A stretch of 64,000 nucleotides of DNA from Mycobacterium gallinarum (lineage in GTDB: Bacteria; Actinomycetota; Actinomycetes; Mycobacteriales; Mycobacteriaceae): contig NZ_AP022601.1 of NCBI RefSeq assembly GCF_010726765.1, positions 124,001 through 188,000 on the forward strand, given 5' to 3'. Shown piece by piece: positions 43,885 to 52,749 of the stretch. The position numbers and the translations under genes were made by a program. Within the stretch, counting starts at the first letter, position 1. Every line of letters begins with the position of its first letter. Under the pieces are notes generated by a model. It saw nothing but the letters and a program-made list of their open reading frames with translations. It did not search any database and had not been told where the DNA came from.

Positions 43885-45765
43885 ATGGACCGGTTCGACG
43901 GGTTCACCGATGACGTTTGCTGCACCGGATGTGCAGCCTCGGACCGATGCGGGATGAATACAGACGTCGAGACGGTCCTGCGGCGTTACCGCTACGACGG
44001 AACGCGGCTGATCGACATCCTGTGGGATATCCAGCGCTGGTACGGCTACATCCCCGCGGAGCATCTGCCGCAGATGGCGGCCGCGCTGAATCGGACTCCT
44101 CTGGACATCGTGGAAACAGCCTCCTTTTATCACTTCTTCCACGGCACGCCAACCGGACGCCACCGGATTTACTTGAGTAACACCGTGATTGCCAAGATGA
44201 ACGGGTATCAAGAGGTGTACGAGGCGCTCGAGCGACAGACCGGGGCGCGCTTCGGGGAAACCGACGCGGATGGGATCTTCGGTCTGTTCGAGACACCGTG
44301 CATCGGGCTCAGCGACCAGGAGCCCGCGATGATGATCGACGACGTGGTGTTCACGCGACTGACGCCGGATACCGTCGCGAACATCATCACGCAGTTGAAG
44401 GCGGGGAAGGTCGCCGCCGACATCGCGAACCCGGCGGGGCTGCCCGATGATGACATCGCGTACGTCGAGGCCCTCGTGGAGTCCAATGTCCACACGCGGG
44501 GGCCCGTGTTCTTCCGCGGCGAGCCGGATTACCAAACGTTGCTCAAGAACTGCCTCGCCCATACGCCCGAGCAGACGATCGGCGTCGTCACTGAATCCGG
44601 GCTGCGGGGATACGGCGGTGCAGGGTTTCGAACCGGGTTGAAGTGGCAGTTGTGCAGGGACGCACCCGGCGACGAGAAGTACGTCATCTGCAACGCCGAT
44701 GAGGGCGAACCGGGCACGTTCAAAGACCGCGCACTCCTGACCCGATCGCCGAAGGACGTTTTCATGGGGATGGTCATCGCGGCCTACGCGATCGGCAGCT
44801 CCCACGGGATCGTCTATCTCCGTGCTGAATACGTGTATCTCAAGCGCTATTTGGAAGGCCAGCTTCAGCAACTCCGGGACGACGGGTTGCTCGGACCCAG
44901 TGTCGGCGGACGATCGGGATTCGACTTCGACATCCGCATCCAGATGGGTGCCGGTTCCTACGTCTGTGGTGAAGAGTCCGCGCTGATCGAGTCTTGCGAA
45001 GGCAAACGGGGCACACCCCGGCTGAAACCGCCCTTCCCCGTTCGAGAGGGCTACCTCGGCAAACCGACCAGCGTCAACAACGTCGAGACTTTGGCTGCCG
45101 CAACCCGCGTCATGGAAGAAGGCGCCGAATGGTTCCGCCGCATGGGTACCCCCGACTCGGCGGGCGCCCGCCTGTTGAGCGTCGCCGGGGACTGCAATCG
45201 TCCGGGAGTTTATGAGGTCGAGTGGGGCATCACCCTCGATGAGGTGCTGAGAATGGTCGGTGCGGCCGACGCCCGCGCGGTCCAGATCAGTGGGCCATCG
45301 GGGGAGTGCGTGTCGGTAGCGGCGGACGGCCGACGCCGTATCGCGTACGAGGACATCCCGTGCAACGGGGCTGTCACCATCTTCAACAGCACCCGCGATC
45401 TACTGGCCTGCGTCAGGGATTACACCAAGTTCTTCGCCGACGAATCATGCGGCATCTGTGTCCCTTGTCGGGCGGGCACCGCCGATCTGCACGACAAAGT
45501 AAGACTCGTCATCGCAGGCAACGCGGTACCAAAGGATCTCGACGAGGTCGCCCGGTGGGGTGCCGTGGTGCACGCGACCAGTCGGTGCGGTCTCGGTGCG
45601 ACTGCGGCCAATCCCATCCTGACCACACTCGAGAAGTTCCCCGAGATCTATCGGCAAAGGTTACGCACCCAGGAACACACCCTGTTGGCATCGTTCGACC
45701 TTGACGCCGCGCTGGCCGGGTATGAGAAGGCACGGACCGAACTGCAGACGGGTGAAACGACATGA
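43885..45765 (+). CDS. hoxF: NAD-reducing hydrogenase diaphorase subunit HoxF
   Basis: The product is 626 aa, a NuoE-NuoF fusion. The NuoE-like part (about 24-185) retains one recognisable cluster Cys (TPCIGLSDQEP), so its [2Fe-2S] site looks lost. The NuoF part has FMN/NAD blocks (RGYGGAGFRTGLKW, GAGSYVCGEESALIE) and the [4Fe-4S] motif CGICVPC with a later SRCGLG. It passes electrons between NAD(H) and the hydrogenase. It matches my recollection of Ralstonia eutropha HoxF closely. The first 23 residues hold a Cys cluster (VCCTGC...DRC) absent there; ATG 43954 (MNTDVETVLRRYR) would match the usual start. Confidence 0.9.
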   Translation: MDRFDGFTDDVCCTGCAASDRCGMNTDVETVLRRYRYDGTRLIDILWDIQRWYGYIPAEHLPQMAAALNRTPLDIVETASFYHFFHGTPTGRHRIYLSNTVIAKMNGYQEVYEALERQTGARFGETDADGIFGLFETPCIGLSDQEPAMMIDDVVFTRLTPDTVANIITQLKAGKVAADIANPAGLPDDDIAYVEALVESNVHTRGPVFFRGEPDYQTLLKNCLAHTPEQTIGVVTESGLRGYGGAGFRTGLKWQLCRDAPGDEKYVICNADEGEPGTFKDRALLTRSPKDVFMGMVIAAYAIGSSHGIVYLRAEYVYLKRYLEGQLQQLRDDGLLGPSVGGRSGFDFDIRIQMGAGSYVCGEESALIESCEGKRGTPRLKPPFPVREGYLGKPTSVNNVETLAAATRVMEEGAEWFRRMGTPDSAGARLLSVAGDCNRPGVYEVEWGITLDEVLRMVGAADARAVQISGPSGECVSVAADGRRRIAYEDIPCNGAVTIFNSTRDLLACVRDYTKFFADESCGICVPCRAGTADLHDKVRLVIAGNAVPKDLDEVARWGAVVHATSRCGLGATAANPILTTLEKFPEIYRQRLRTQEHTLLASFDLDAALAGYEKARTELQTGETT

Positions 45766-46478
45766 CCATCCGAATCGAGATCGATGGAATATCGGTGTCG
45801 ACCGAGGAGGGCGCAACGCTGGTCGATGTCGCCGCGGACGCCGGTGTGTACATCCCGACACTGTGCTATCTCAGAGACAAGCCGTGCCTGGGGACATGCC
45901 GGGTGTGCTCGGTCAAAGTGAACGGCGCCGTGGTCGCGGCGTGTACGGTCGCCGTCTCGGACGGGATGACGGTCGAGGTCGATGAACCGGAAACCGCCGA
46001 TATGCGAAAGGCGCTGGTAGAACTGCTGTTCACCGAAGGCAACCACAACTGTCCGAGTTGTGAGAAGAGCGGGCGCTGCACGCTGCAGGCGGTCGGTTAT
46101 GAGGTGGGCATGCTGGTGTCTCGCTTCCCGTACCGGTTCCCGGTTCGAGAGCGTGAACATGCGTCCGAACGGATCTGGCTCGAGCGGGATCGTTGCATCT
46201 TCTGCCAACGCTGCGTCGAATTCGTCCGCGACGAAGCAACCGGACAGAAGATCTTCAGCATCAGCCACCGCGGCGCCGAATCCCGGATCGAAGTCGATGC
46301 CGAACGTGCCAACGCGATGCCGGTCGAGCAGGTCCGCTATGCCGTCGAGATCTGTCCCGTCGGTGCCATCCTCGAGAAGCGGGTGGGATTCGACGTCCCG
46401 ATCGGCCGACGCAAGTATGAAGTGAAATCCGTCCGCGACCGGGCACTCGACCAGGCAGACGGATCGGACGCACCGTGA
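45762..46478 (+). CDS. hoxU: hydrogenase diaphorase subunit HoxU
   Basis: The product is 238 aa. An N-terminal [2Fe-2S] ferredoxin domain has CYLRDKPCLGTCRVC; a His-Cys3 [4Fe-4S] site is HNCPSCEKSGRC; further cluster ligands are CIFCQRC and ICPVG. This is the NuoG-like electron relay that links HoxF to HoxY. It overlaps hoxF and hoxY by 4 bp each, so the subunits are translationally coupled. Confidence 0.92.
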   Translation: MTIRIEIDGISVSTEEGATLVDVAADAGVYIPTLCYLRDKPCLGTCRVCSVKVNGAVVAACTVAVSDGMTVEVDEPETADMRKALVELLFTEGNHNCPSCEKSGRCTLQAVGYEVGMLVSRFPYRFPVREREHASERIWLERDRCIFCQRCVEFVRDEATGQKIFSISHRGAESRIEVDAERANAMPVEQVRYAVEICPVGAILEKRVGFDVPIGRRKYEVKSVRDRALDQADGSDAP

Positions 46479-47092
46479 CTGACGAGACCAGATCGGACGA
46501 ACTCCCCTCAACGCCAGCAGATCCGGCGTTATCGGCGGGGCGCGAGGGCAAGATCAACGTGGCGATGATCGGCTTGTGTGGCTGCTGGGGATGCACGCTG
46601 TCCTTTCTGGACATGGATGAGCGGATCGTTCCGCTCTTGACGAAGGTCTCCATCCACCGGTCCTCGCTCACCGACATCAAAAGAATCACCGAGCGCTGCG
46701 CAATCGGCTTCATCGAAGGTGGTGTCGCGAATGAGGAGAACATCGAAACGCTGCGACATTTCCGAAACAACTGCGACATCCTGATCTCCGTCGGAGCCTG
46801 CGCCGTCTGGGGCGGGGTGCCGGCGATGCGCAACGTCTTCGAGCTGAAGGATTGCTTGGCTGAGGCGTATGTCAACTCGCCGACCGCCGTTCCCGGTGCC
46901 GATCCCGTCATCCCCTGCCACCCGGACATCCCCCGAATCACCACCAAGGTCCACCCCTGCCACGAAGTGGTGAAGATGGACTACTTCATCCCTGGCTGTC
47001 CACCGGATGCGGATGCCATTCTTACCGTGCTCGAGGATCTGATCCATCGTCGTCCAGTCACGCTGCCCCGCTCGCTCAATCACTACGACTGA
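46475..47092 (+). CDS. hoxY: [NiFe] hydrogenase small subunit HoxY
   Basis: The product is 205 aa from GTG 46475. The proximal-cluster ligands are visible in GLCGCWGCTLSFLD, SVGACAVWGG and FIPGCPPDAD. The short length (no medial/distal cluster domain) is typical of soluble bidirectional (group 3d) hydrogenases, unlike longer membrane-type small subunits. It transfers electrons from the NiFe site to HoxU/HoxF. The first 28 residues are polar and probably flexible. Confidence 0.92.
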   Translation: MTDETRSDELPSTPADPALSAGREGKINVAMIGLCGCWGCTLSFLDMDERIVPLLTKVSIHRSSLTDIKRITERCAIGFIEGGVANEENIETLRHFRNNCDILISVGACAVWGGVPAMRNVFELKDCLAEAYVNSPTAVPGADPVIPCHPDIPRITTKVHPCHEVVKMDYFIPGCPPDADAILTVLEDLIHRRPVTLPRSLNHYD

Positions 47093-47107
47093 TCTCGGAG
47101 GCTTCGC

Positions 47108-48589
47108 GTGAGCAGAAAGCTCGTCATCGACCCCGTTACCCGCATCGAGGGCCACGGCAAGGTGACCGTGAACCTCGACGACGACGGCAACGTCGTCGAC
47201 GCCAGACTGCATGTCGTCGAGTTCCGCGGTTTCGAGAAATTCGTTCAGGGCCACCCGTTCTGGGAGGCGCCGATGCTGATGCAGCGCATCTGCGGAATCT
47301 GCTTTGTCAGTCACCACCTGGCTGGCGCCAAAGTGCTCGATGACATGATCGGCGCTGGCGTGAACTCAGACTTCAAAATAACGCGGACAGCGGAGAAGAT
47401 CCGTCGGCTCGGCCATTACGCGCAGATGCTGCAGTCTCATGCGACGGCATACTTCTACTTGGTGGTCCCCGAGATGATGTTCGGGATGGATGCCGCGCCA
47501 GAGCAACGTAATCTTCTCGGCCTCATTGAGGCTGACCCGGCGTTGATGCGAAGAGTGATCATGCTGCGCAAGTGGGGCCAGGAGGTCATCAAGACCGTCT
47601 TCGGCAGGAGGATGCACGGCATCAACTCGGTGCCCGGAGGCGTCGACAAGAACTTGAGTCGCGCCGAATGTGACCGTCTGCTCAACGGTGAGGAGGGACT
47701 CCCGTCGGTCGACGAGATCATCGACTACGCGCAGGACGGACTTCGACTCTTCTACGACTTCCATGAAAAGAACCGAAGCGCGGTGGACGGGTTCGCCAAC
47801 GTTCCCGCGCTCAACATGTCCCTGGTCGACGCCGACGGCAACGTGGACTACTACCACGGCGCCCTGCGCATCGTCGACGAGAACAAGCGCACCGTCAGAG
47901 AATTCGATTATCACGACTACCTCGCTCACTTTTCGGAAGCCGTCGAAGAGTGGAGCTACATGAAGTTCCCCTTCCTCAAGGAGCTCGGCAGGGAGAAGGG
48001 CTCGGTCCGGGTGGGACCGCTCGCGCGGATGAACGTGACCAAGACGCTGTCGACCCCGCGCGCTCAGGAGGCGCTGGAGCGGTTCCACGCCTACACCGGC
48101 GGCGCACCCAACAACATGACGCTGCACACCAACTGGGCGAGGACCATCGAGGTGCTCCACGCCGCGGAACTGATCGAAGAGTTGCTGCGCGACCCCGATC
48201 TGCAGGACGAGGACCTCGTCGTCACACCCGCAGCGGGCGCATGGGTCGGCGAGGGCGTCGGTGTCGTCGAAGCGCCTCGCGGCACGTTGCTTCATCACTA
48301 CCGCGCCGGTCCGGACGGGGACATCACCTTCGCCAATCTCATTGTGGCCACGACACACAACAATCAAGTTCTGAACCGCACAGTGCGCTCGGTGGCCGGG
48401 GACTACCTGGTGGGTCGCGGCGAGATCACCGAAGGGATGATGAACGCGATCGAGGTCGGAATCCGTGCCTTCGATCCCTGCCTGAGTTGTGCGACACATG
48501 CCTTCGGCCAGATGCCGCTGATCGTGACGGTCCGCGATCCGGCGGGAACAGTGATCAACGAACGCGTCCGTTCGGCATCCGGTTCATGA
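47108..48589 (+). CDS. hoxH: [NiFe] hydrogenase large subunit HoxH
   Basis: The product is 493 aa from GTG 47108 (CGGAGG upstream). Nickel ligands are in RICGICFVSHH (about residue 62) and DPCLSCATH (about 456). About 30 residues follow the second motif and should be removed by the maturation protease encoded next. The catalytic subunit takes up or evolves H2. It is the fourth gene of hoxFUYHW. No hyp cofactor-assembly genes are in the window, so these must lie elsewhere. Confidence 0.94.
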   Translation: MSRKLVIDPVTRIEGHGKVTVNLDDDGNVVDARLHVVEFRGFEKFVQGHPFWEAPMLMQRICGICFVSHHLAGAKVLDDMIGAGVNSDFKITRTAEKIRRLGHYAQMLQSHATAYFYLVVPEMMFGMDAAPEQRNLLGLIEADPALMRRVIMLRKWGQEVIKTVFGRRMHGINSVPGGVDKNLSRAECDRLLNGEEGLPSVDEIIDYAQDGLRLFYDFHEKNRSAVDGFANVPALNMSLVDADGNVDYYHGALRIVDENKRTVREFDYHDYLAHFSEAVEEWSYMKFPFLKELGREKGSVRVGPLARMNVTKTLSTPRAQEALERFHAYTGGAPNNMTLHTNWARTIEVLHAAELIEELLRDPDLQDEDLVVTPAAGAWVGEGVGVVEAPRGTLLHHYRAGPDGDITFANLIVATTHNNQVLNRTVRSVAGDYLVGRGEITEGMMNAIEVGIRAFDPCLSCATHAFGQMPLIVTVRDPAGTVINERVRSASGS

Positions 48590-49053
48590 GACTCAGCGAC
48601 CTCGACGACGATTCTTGCCTGATCTATGGCATCGGCAACGTGGGTCGCCAAGACGACGGCTTGGGCTGGGCATTCGTGGATTGGCTTCAAGCGGAAGGTC
48701 TTTGCCCGAGAGCGGAGATGCAGCGCGGTTATCAACTTCTGCTCGAGGACGCTGAACTGATCAGCAACATGGAACGGGTGTTGTTCGTCGATGCCACCAA
48801 AGAGGCTTCGGTGGAATCATTCACCTTGGGTCGCGCGACGCCTCGAATGGACTTCACCTTCACATCGCACGCCATCTCGATCCCCGCCATCATGGCGACC
48901 TGCCAGCAGTGCTTTCAGCGCCTGCCGGAGGTGCACGTCCTCGCGATCAGGGGATTCGAGTTCGAACTCGCAATGGGGTTGACGCCGGCGGCGCAGCGCA
49001 ACCTGGATGGTGCAACAGCCCATCTTCTCGGGGAGCATCGTCGGCAGGCGTGA
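48586..49053 (+). CDS. hoxW: hydrogenase maturation protease HoxW
   Basis: The product is 155 aa from ATG 48586, overlapping the hoxH stop by 4 bp. The HyaD/HoxW-type motif GIGNVGRQDDGLGWAFVDWL includes a nickel-sensing acidic residue, and VLFVDATKE carries the second. The enzyme clips the C terminus of HoxH after nickel insertion. It ends 18 bp before the convergent otsB1 gene. Confidence 0.9.
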   Translation: MRLSDLDDDSCLIYGIGNVGRQDDGLGWAFVDWLQAEGLCPRAEMQRGYQLLLEDAELISNMERVLFVDATKEASVESFTLGRATPRMDFTFTSHAISIPAIMATCQQCFQRLPEVHVLAIRGFEFELAMGLTPAAQRNLDGATAHLLGEHRRQA

Positions 49054-49071
49054 TGTCTCTGAAATTAGCCA

Positions 49072-52000
49072 TCAGCCGGGGAATCGGACGGTGGTGCCGG
49101 GCATCAGCTCGACAACCTTGCCGTGGCACTCCACTTCGATCCCGGCGGCGTTTCGCGGATCAACGCTGATGATCACGCCCTTCCCGCTGACCCGCAGATG
49201 CAGGTGCAGGCCGCGGTAGAGGATCGGTATCGCCAGCACGCCAAGGCTTTCCGGCCAATGTGGCGAGAGGATGATGCGGTTGGACCGTGTTTCCAGCCCG
49301 GTGAAACACCGCTGCATCAGGTCGACGGTTCCAGCCATGGCCGCCAGATGAATGCCTTCGGATGTGGTGCCGCCCTGGATGTCGGAGACGTCGGCCTTCA
49401 GCGCCTGGGTGAAGAACTCCATGGCCCGGTCGCGGTTGGCTCTGGCCAGCACCCAGGTGTGCACGACACCACTGAGCGTCGATCCGTGCGAGGTGCGGGC
49501 CAGGTAGTAGTCCACCATCTTCGGTACCTGTTCCGGGGCGAAGCGATAACCGAGCCGGGTGAGCAGCTCACGCAGCTCGTCTGCCGACAGCAGGTAAAGC
49601 AGCATCAGCGCGTCGGCTTGCTTGGACGCCTTGTAGCGGTTCACGTCGTCGTGCTCGGCCTCCAGGATGCGGTCCAGCCGTTGGATGTTGCCGTACTGGC
49701 TGCGGAGCCGGTCCCAATCCAGATCCGCCAAGTCGCCATAGCCCTCGAACTGGCTGATCACACCGTCGTGGAACGGGACGAACATCCGCCGGCTGACGTC
49801 GTTCCAGTGCGCGAGCTCGGCACTGCTGAGGCCCAGCGTCTCCATCAGGTCCAGACGGTTCGGCAGCGGCAGCAGGTTCAGTGCGTCGATGGCGCGCATG
49901 ATGACCCAGACCGCCATGACGTTGGTATACGCGTTGTTGTCGATGCCGTCGTAGGGAGCGTCGGGATAGCCGGAATGGAACTCGTCGGGGCCGATGACGC
50001 CCTTGATGCTGAAGCGTGCGCGCTCGTCGTCGTAGGTGGCCAAGCTGACGAAGAACCGCGCGATCTCGGCGAGCAGTTCCGCGCCGTAGTCGATCAGGTA
50101 GGCGAGGTCGCCGGTGACCTGATAGAACTTCCACGCGTTGTAGCCGACCGCGATACCGATGTGGTGCGCGCGGGCGCTGGCGTCGGGGTTCCAGTGGCCG
50201 CTGCGCGGATTCAGGTGCAGCCGTTGACTTTCCTCGCGACCGTCGCTGCCGGACTGCCAGGGAAACATCGCGCCGGTATGGCCTGCCGCGCGGGCGGCGT
50301 GCCTGGCTTCCGGCAAGCGCCGGTAGCGGTAGCCGAGCAGGGACCGGGTGATCGTCGGAATCCGCAGGTTGAGCACCGGGAAGATGAACAATTCGTCCCA
50401 GAAGATGTGGCCGCGATACGCCTCACCATGCAGGCCGCGGGCCGGCACTCCGACGTCGAGGTCGGCGGTGTTCGGTGACACCGTCTGTAGCAGGTGCAGC
50501 AGGTGCAACCGCAGAATCCGCACTTCGTCGGTGAAGTCGTCGAATTCGATGGACAACCGCTCCCACAGATGCGTCCAGGCGGTTCGATGCCCGTCGAGCA
50601 GTTCGGCGAACCCGCCGAGCCTGCCTACCCAACGCTGCGCGTCGACGCCGGGTTCCGAGGTGGCCACGTCCCGGCCCGTGTAGACGGTCACGACCTTCTC
50701 GATCGTCACCGACTCTCCGGCCGACAGTCGAACAGCGATGTCATGACCGATCTCGGCGTCCAGGTTGAACAGCCGAATTGTCGCGGGGACCGGTTCACCG
50801 TCGCGCAGCGCGGTGTTTCGCGCGGCCATCGCGACGGGGATGTGGGACTGGTTGGTCTGGACCGTCAGCAGGACTGAGTTGTTCGAGATTTCGCGGGTGA
50901 CCGGCGACCCGAGATGCTCGCTGGCCAGGTCCCGATATCGCTCGACGAGGGAGTTCGTCACGTTGCCGTCCACCGTCGAGCGGAATTCGATTGTCCCGGA
51001 CCAGTCCTCGGCGAGGATCTTCGTCTCGAGAGCGCCGACGTGGGGCAGGTGCATCGCCACGAACCGTCGTTGCCTCAGGGAGCTCGTCCGGCCTGCGTCG
51101 TCGCGGAAGCGCACCTCCCGATGCAGTACCGCCTCGCGAAGATCGAGCGTCTGCCGGTACGACAACACGGTGACCGCATCGATGTCGAACCAACTGCCGC
51201 CGTCGATGCGGAAGGTCAACGACAGCCAGTTGGGCAGATTGACCAGGCTCTCGTTGTCGATCTCGGTTCCCGACACGTCGTCGACGAGCCGGTTGAACAC
51301 CCCGGCCGCGTAGGTGCCCGGGTAGTGCACCTGCCCGGCCTTCGACTCGGGTGCTGCTCCCCGGGTGGCGAAGTAGCCGTTCCCCAAGGTGCACAGAGCC
51401 TCACGGAGCTTTTCGTTCGTCGGGTCGTAGCCGTCGAAGACGTAATCCCACGCCTCACCTGAGACCTGGTGCTTGTAGGCCAGCCACTGGGACCCACGCT
51501 GCATGAACTCGCGCACCTGATCGGGACTCTGCAGGGTGAAGTGGGCAGCCGTCTTGCGGTCGCCGTCCTCATCGTGTCCGACGACGATCCCGATGCCGTC
51601 GAACTTGACCGCGTCGAACGCGTCCTCGTCGGTGAGGTCATCGCCGATGTAGATCGGCAGCAGCGAGCCGGAGGCGTCGATATGGTCGCGGATCCACGCC
51701 AATGTGGTGCCCTTGTCCCAGTCGAGGTCGGGCCGCAACTCCACGAGCATCCGCCCACCGGTCACCCGCAGGCCCGCCCTCGCCCCGACTTGATGGGCTG
51801 CAGAGACGATCTCACCGACTCGATCCGGCTCCACCTCTCGGTAGTGGACCGCGACGGCAAAACGCTTGTGCTCGACGCGTACTCCCGGAATCTTTTCCAG
51901 GTTCTGGCTCAGTTCCGCGGCAGCGTGTTCAAGGAGAGGGACGAACTCGGCAGCCGCGTCGTTGCAGTGGTAGGCGCCATCGGGCGACGTCAACTCGAAG

Positions 52001-52749
52001 CCGTGGCTGCCTGCGTACCAGACGCCGGGAACGCCCACTCGGCTACGGACGTCCGCGAGGTCGCGACCGCTCAGTATGGCCACGGGACATACCTTGGCGA
52101 CGAGCTCCAACGCCTCGGCGGCGCCGTCGACGAGCCTGGCCGCAGCGGGATCCGAGACGATGGGGGACAGCGTGCCGTCGTAGTCCAGGAACAGCATCGA
52201 CTCGCGTGCGCTCGTGATGCCGATCAACTGACCGTAGGACGTCAGCGCATTCGGGAGTTCGGAGATCCGCTTGTCACCGGCTCGTACGGCGACGTCGTCC
52301 AGGTCAGCGAGCACGACGTCGGCGCCGCGGTGGGCCAATTCATCGGCGCGTCCGGTGCCGTCGATACCGATGACGAGCGCGAAGCCCCCATCGCGTCCTG
52401 CGGCCACGCCTTCGGCGGAACTCTCGACGACGACACACCGTTGAGGTCGCACACCGAGTCGACGCGCAGACTCCAAAAGAACCGTGGGATCGGGGTTCTC
52501 CGCCGTCCCGCGTTCGCCTGCGACGCCGTCGATGCAGACCTCGAACAGATCGTCGACCCCGGCGGCCTTCAGCGCCCGTTGGCATTGCGGGCTCGACGAA
52601 TAGGCCGCCGTGGCCATGCCGATGTCCTGCAATTTGCGCGCCAGGTCCACCGTTGCCCCGAAGAGCGGCGCGTCGGTGGTCAGCGCACCGTCGAGGTCGA
52701 AGAGGACCGCGTCGTGACGACGCGGGTCGATGGTGATCGGCAGCTTCAT
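49072..52749 (-). CDS. otsB1: OtsB1-type fusion: HAD, trehalose-phosphatase-like and GH65 domains (Rv2006-like)
   Basis: The product is 1225 aa. Domain 1 (1-235) is a HAD phosphatase/phosphoglucomutase-like domain with FDLDGALT. Domain 2 (about 183-430) is trehalose-6-phosphatase-like, with FLDYDGTLSPIV at about 187-198 and YIGDDLTDEDAFD. Domain 3 (about 435-1225) is glycoside hydrolase family 65 with the general acid Glu in GVIGPDEFHSG. The layout is that of M. tuberculosis Rv2006 (DosR regulon). It probably acts on trehalose or maltose phosphates in the cytosol; activity of the M. tuberculosis protein is disputed. ATG 52749 overlaps the ppsA stop by 4 bp. Confidence 0.9.
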   Translation of the reverse strand: MKLPITIDPRRHDAVLFDLDGALTTDAPLFGATVDLARKLQDIGMATAAYSSSPQCQRALKAAGVDDLFEVCIDGVAGERGTAENPDPTVLLESARRLGVRPQRCVVVESSAEGVAAGRDGGFALVIGIDGTGRADELAHRGADVVLADLDDVAVRAGDKRISELPNALTSYGQLIGITSARESMLFLDYDGTLSPIVSDPAAARLVDGAAEALELVAKVCPVAILSGRDLADVRSRVGVPGVWYAGSHGFELTSPDGAYHCNDAAAEFVPLLEHAAAELSQNLEKIPGVRVEHKRFAVAVHYREVEPDRVGEIVSAAHQVGARAGLRVTGGRMLVELRPDLDWDKGTTLAWIRDHIDASGSLLPIYIGDDLTDEDAFDAVKFDGIGIVVGHDEDGDRKTAAHFTLQSPDQVREFMQRGSQWLAYKHQVSGEAWDYVFDGYDPTNEKLREALCTLGNGYFATRGAAPESKAGQVHYPGTYAAGVFNRLVDDVSGTEIDNESLVNLPNWLSLTFRIDGGSWFDIDAVTVLSYRQTLDLREAVLHREVRFRDDAGRTSSLRQRRFVAMHLPHVGALETKILAEDWSGTIEFRSTVDGNVTNSLVERYRDLASEHLGSPVTREISNNSVLLTVQTNQSHIPVAMAARNTALRDGEPVPATIRLFNLDAEIGHDIAVRLSAGESVTIEKVVTVYTGRDVATSEPGVDAQRWVGRLGGFAELLDGHRTAWTHLWERLSIEFDDFTDEVRILRLHLLHLLQTVSPNTADLDVGVPARGLHGEAYRGHIFWDELFIFPVLNLRIPTITRSLLGYRYRRLPEARHAARAAGHTGAMFPWQSGSDGREESQRLHLNPRSGHWNPDASARAHHIGIAVGYNAWKFYQVTGDLAYLIDYGAELLAEIARFFVSLATYDDERARFSIKGVIGPDEFHSGYPDAPYDGIDNNAYTNVMAVWVIMRAIDALNLLPLPNRLDLMETLGLSSAELAHWNDVSRRMFVPFHDGVISQFEGYGDLADLDWDRLRSQYGNIQRLDRILEAEHDDVNRYKASKQADALMLLYLLSADELRELLTRLGYRFAPEQVPKMVDYYLARTSHGSTLSGVVHTWVLARANRDRAMEFFTQALKADVSDIQGGTTSEGIHLAAMAGTVDLMQRCFTGLETRSNRIILSPHWPESLGVLAIPILYRGLHLHLRVSGKGVIISVDPRNAAGIEVECHGKVVELMPGTTVRFPG

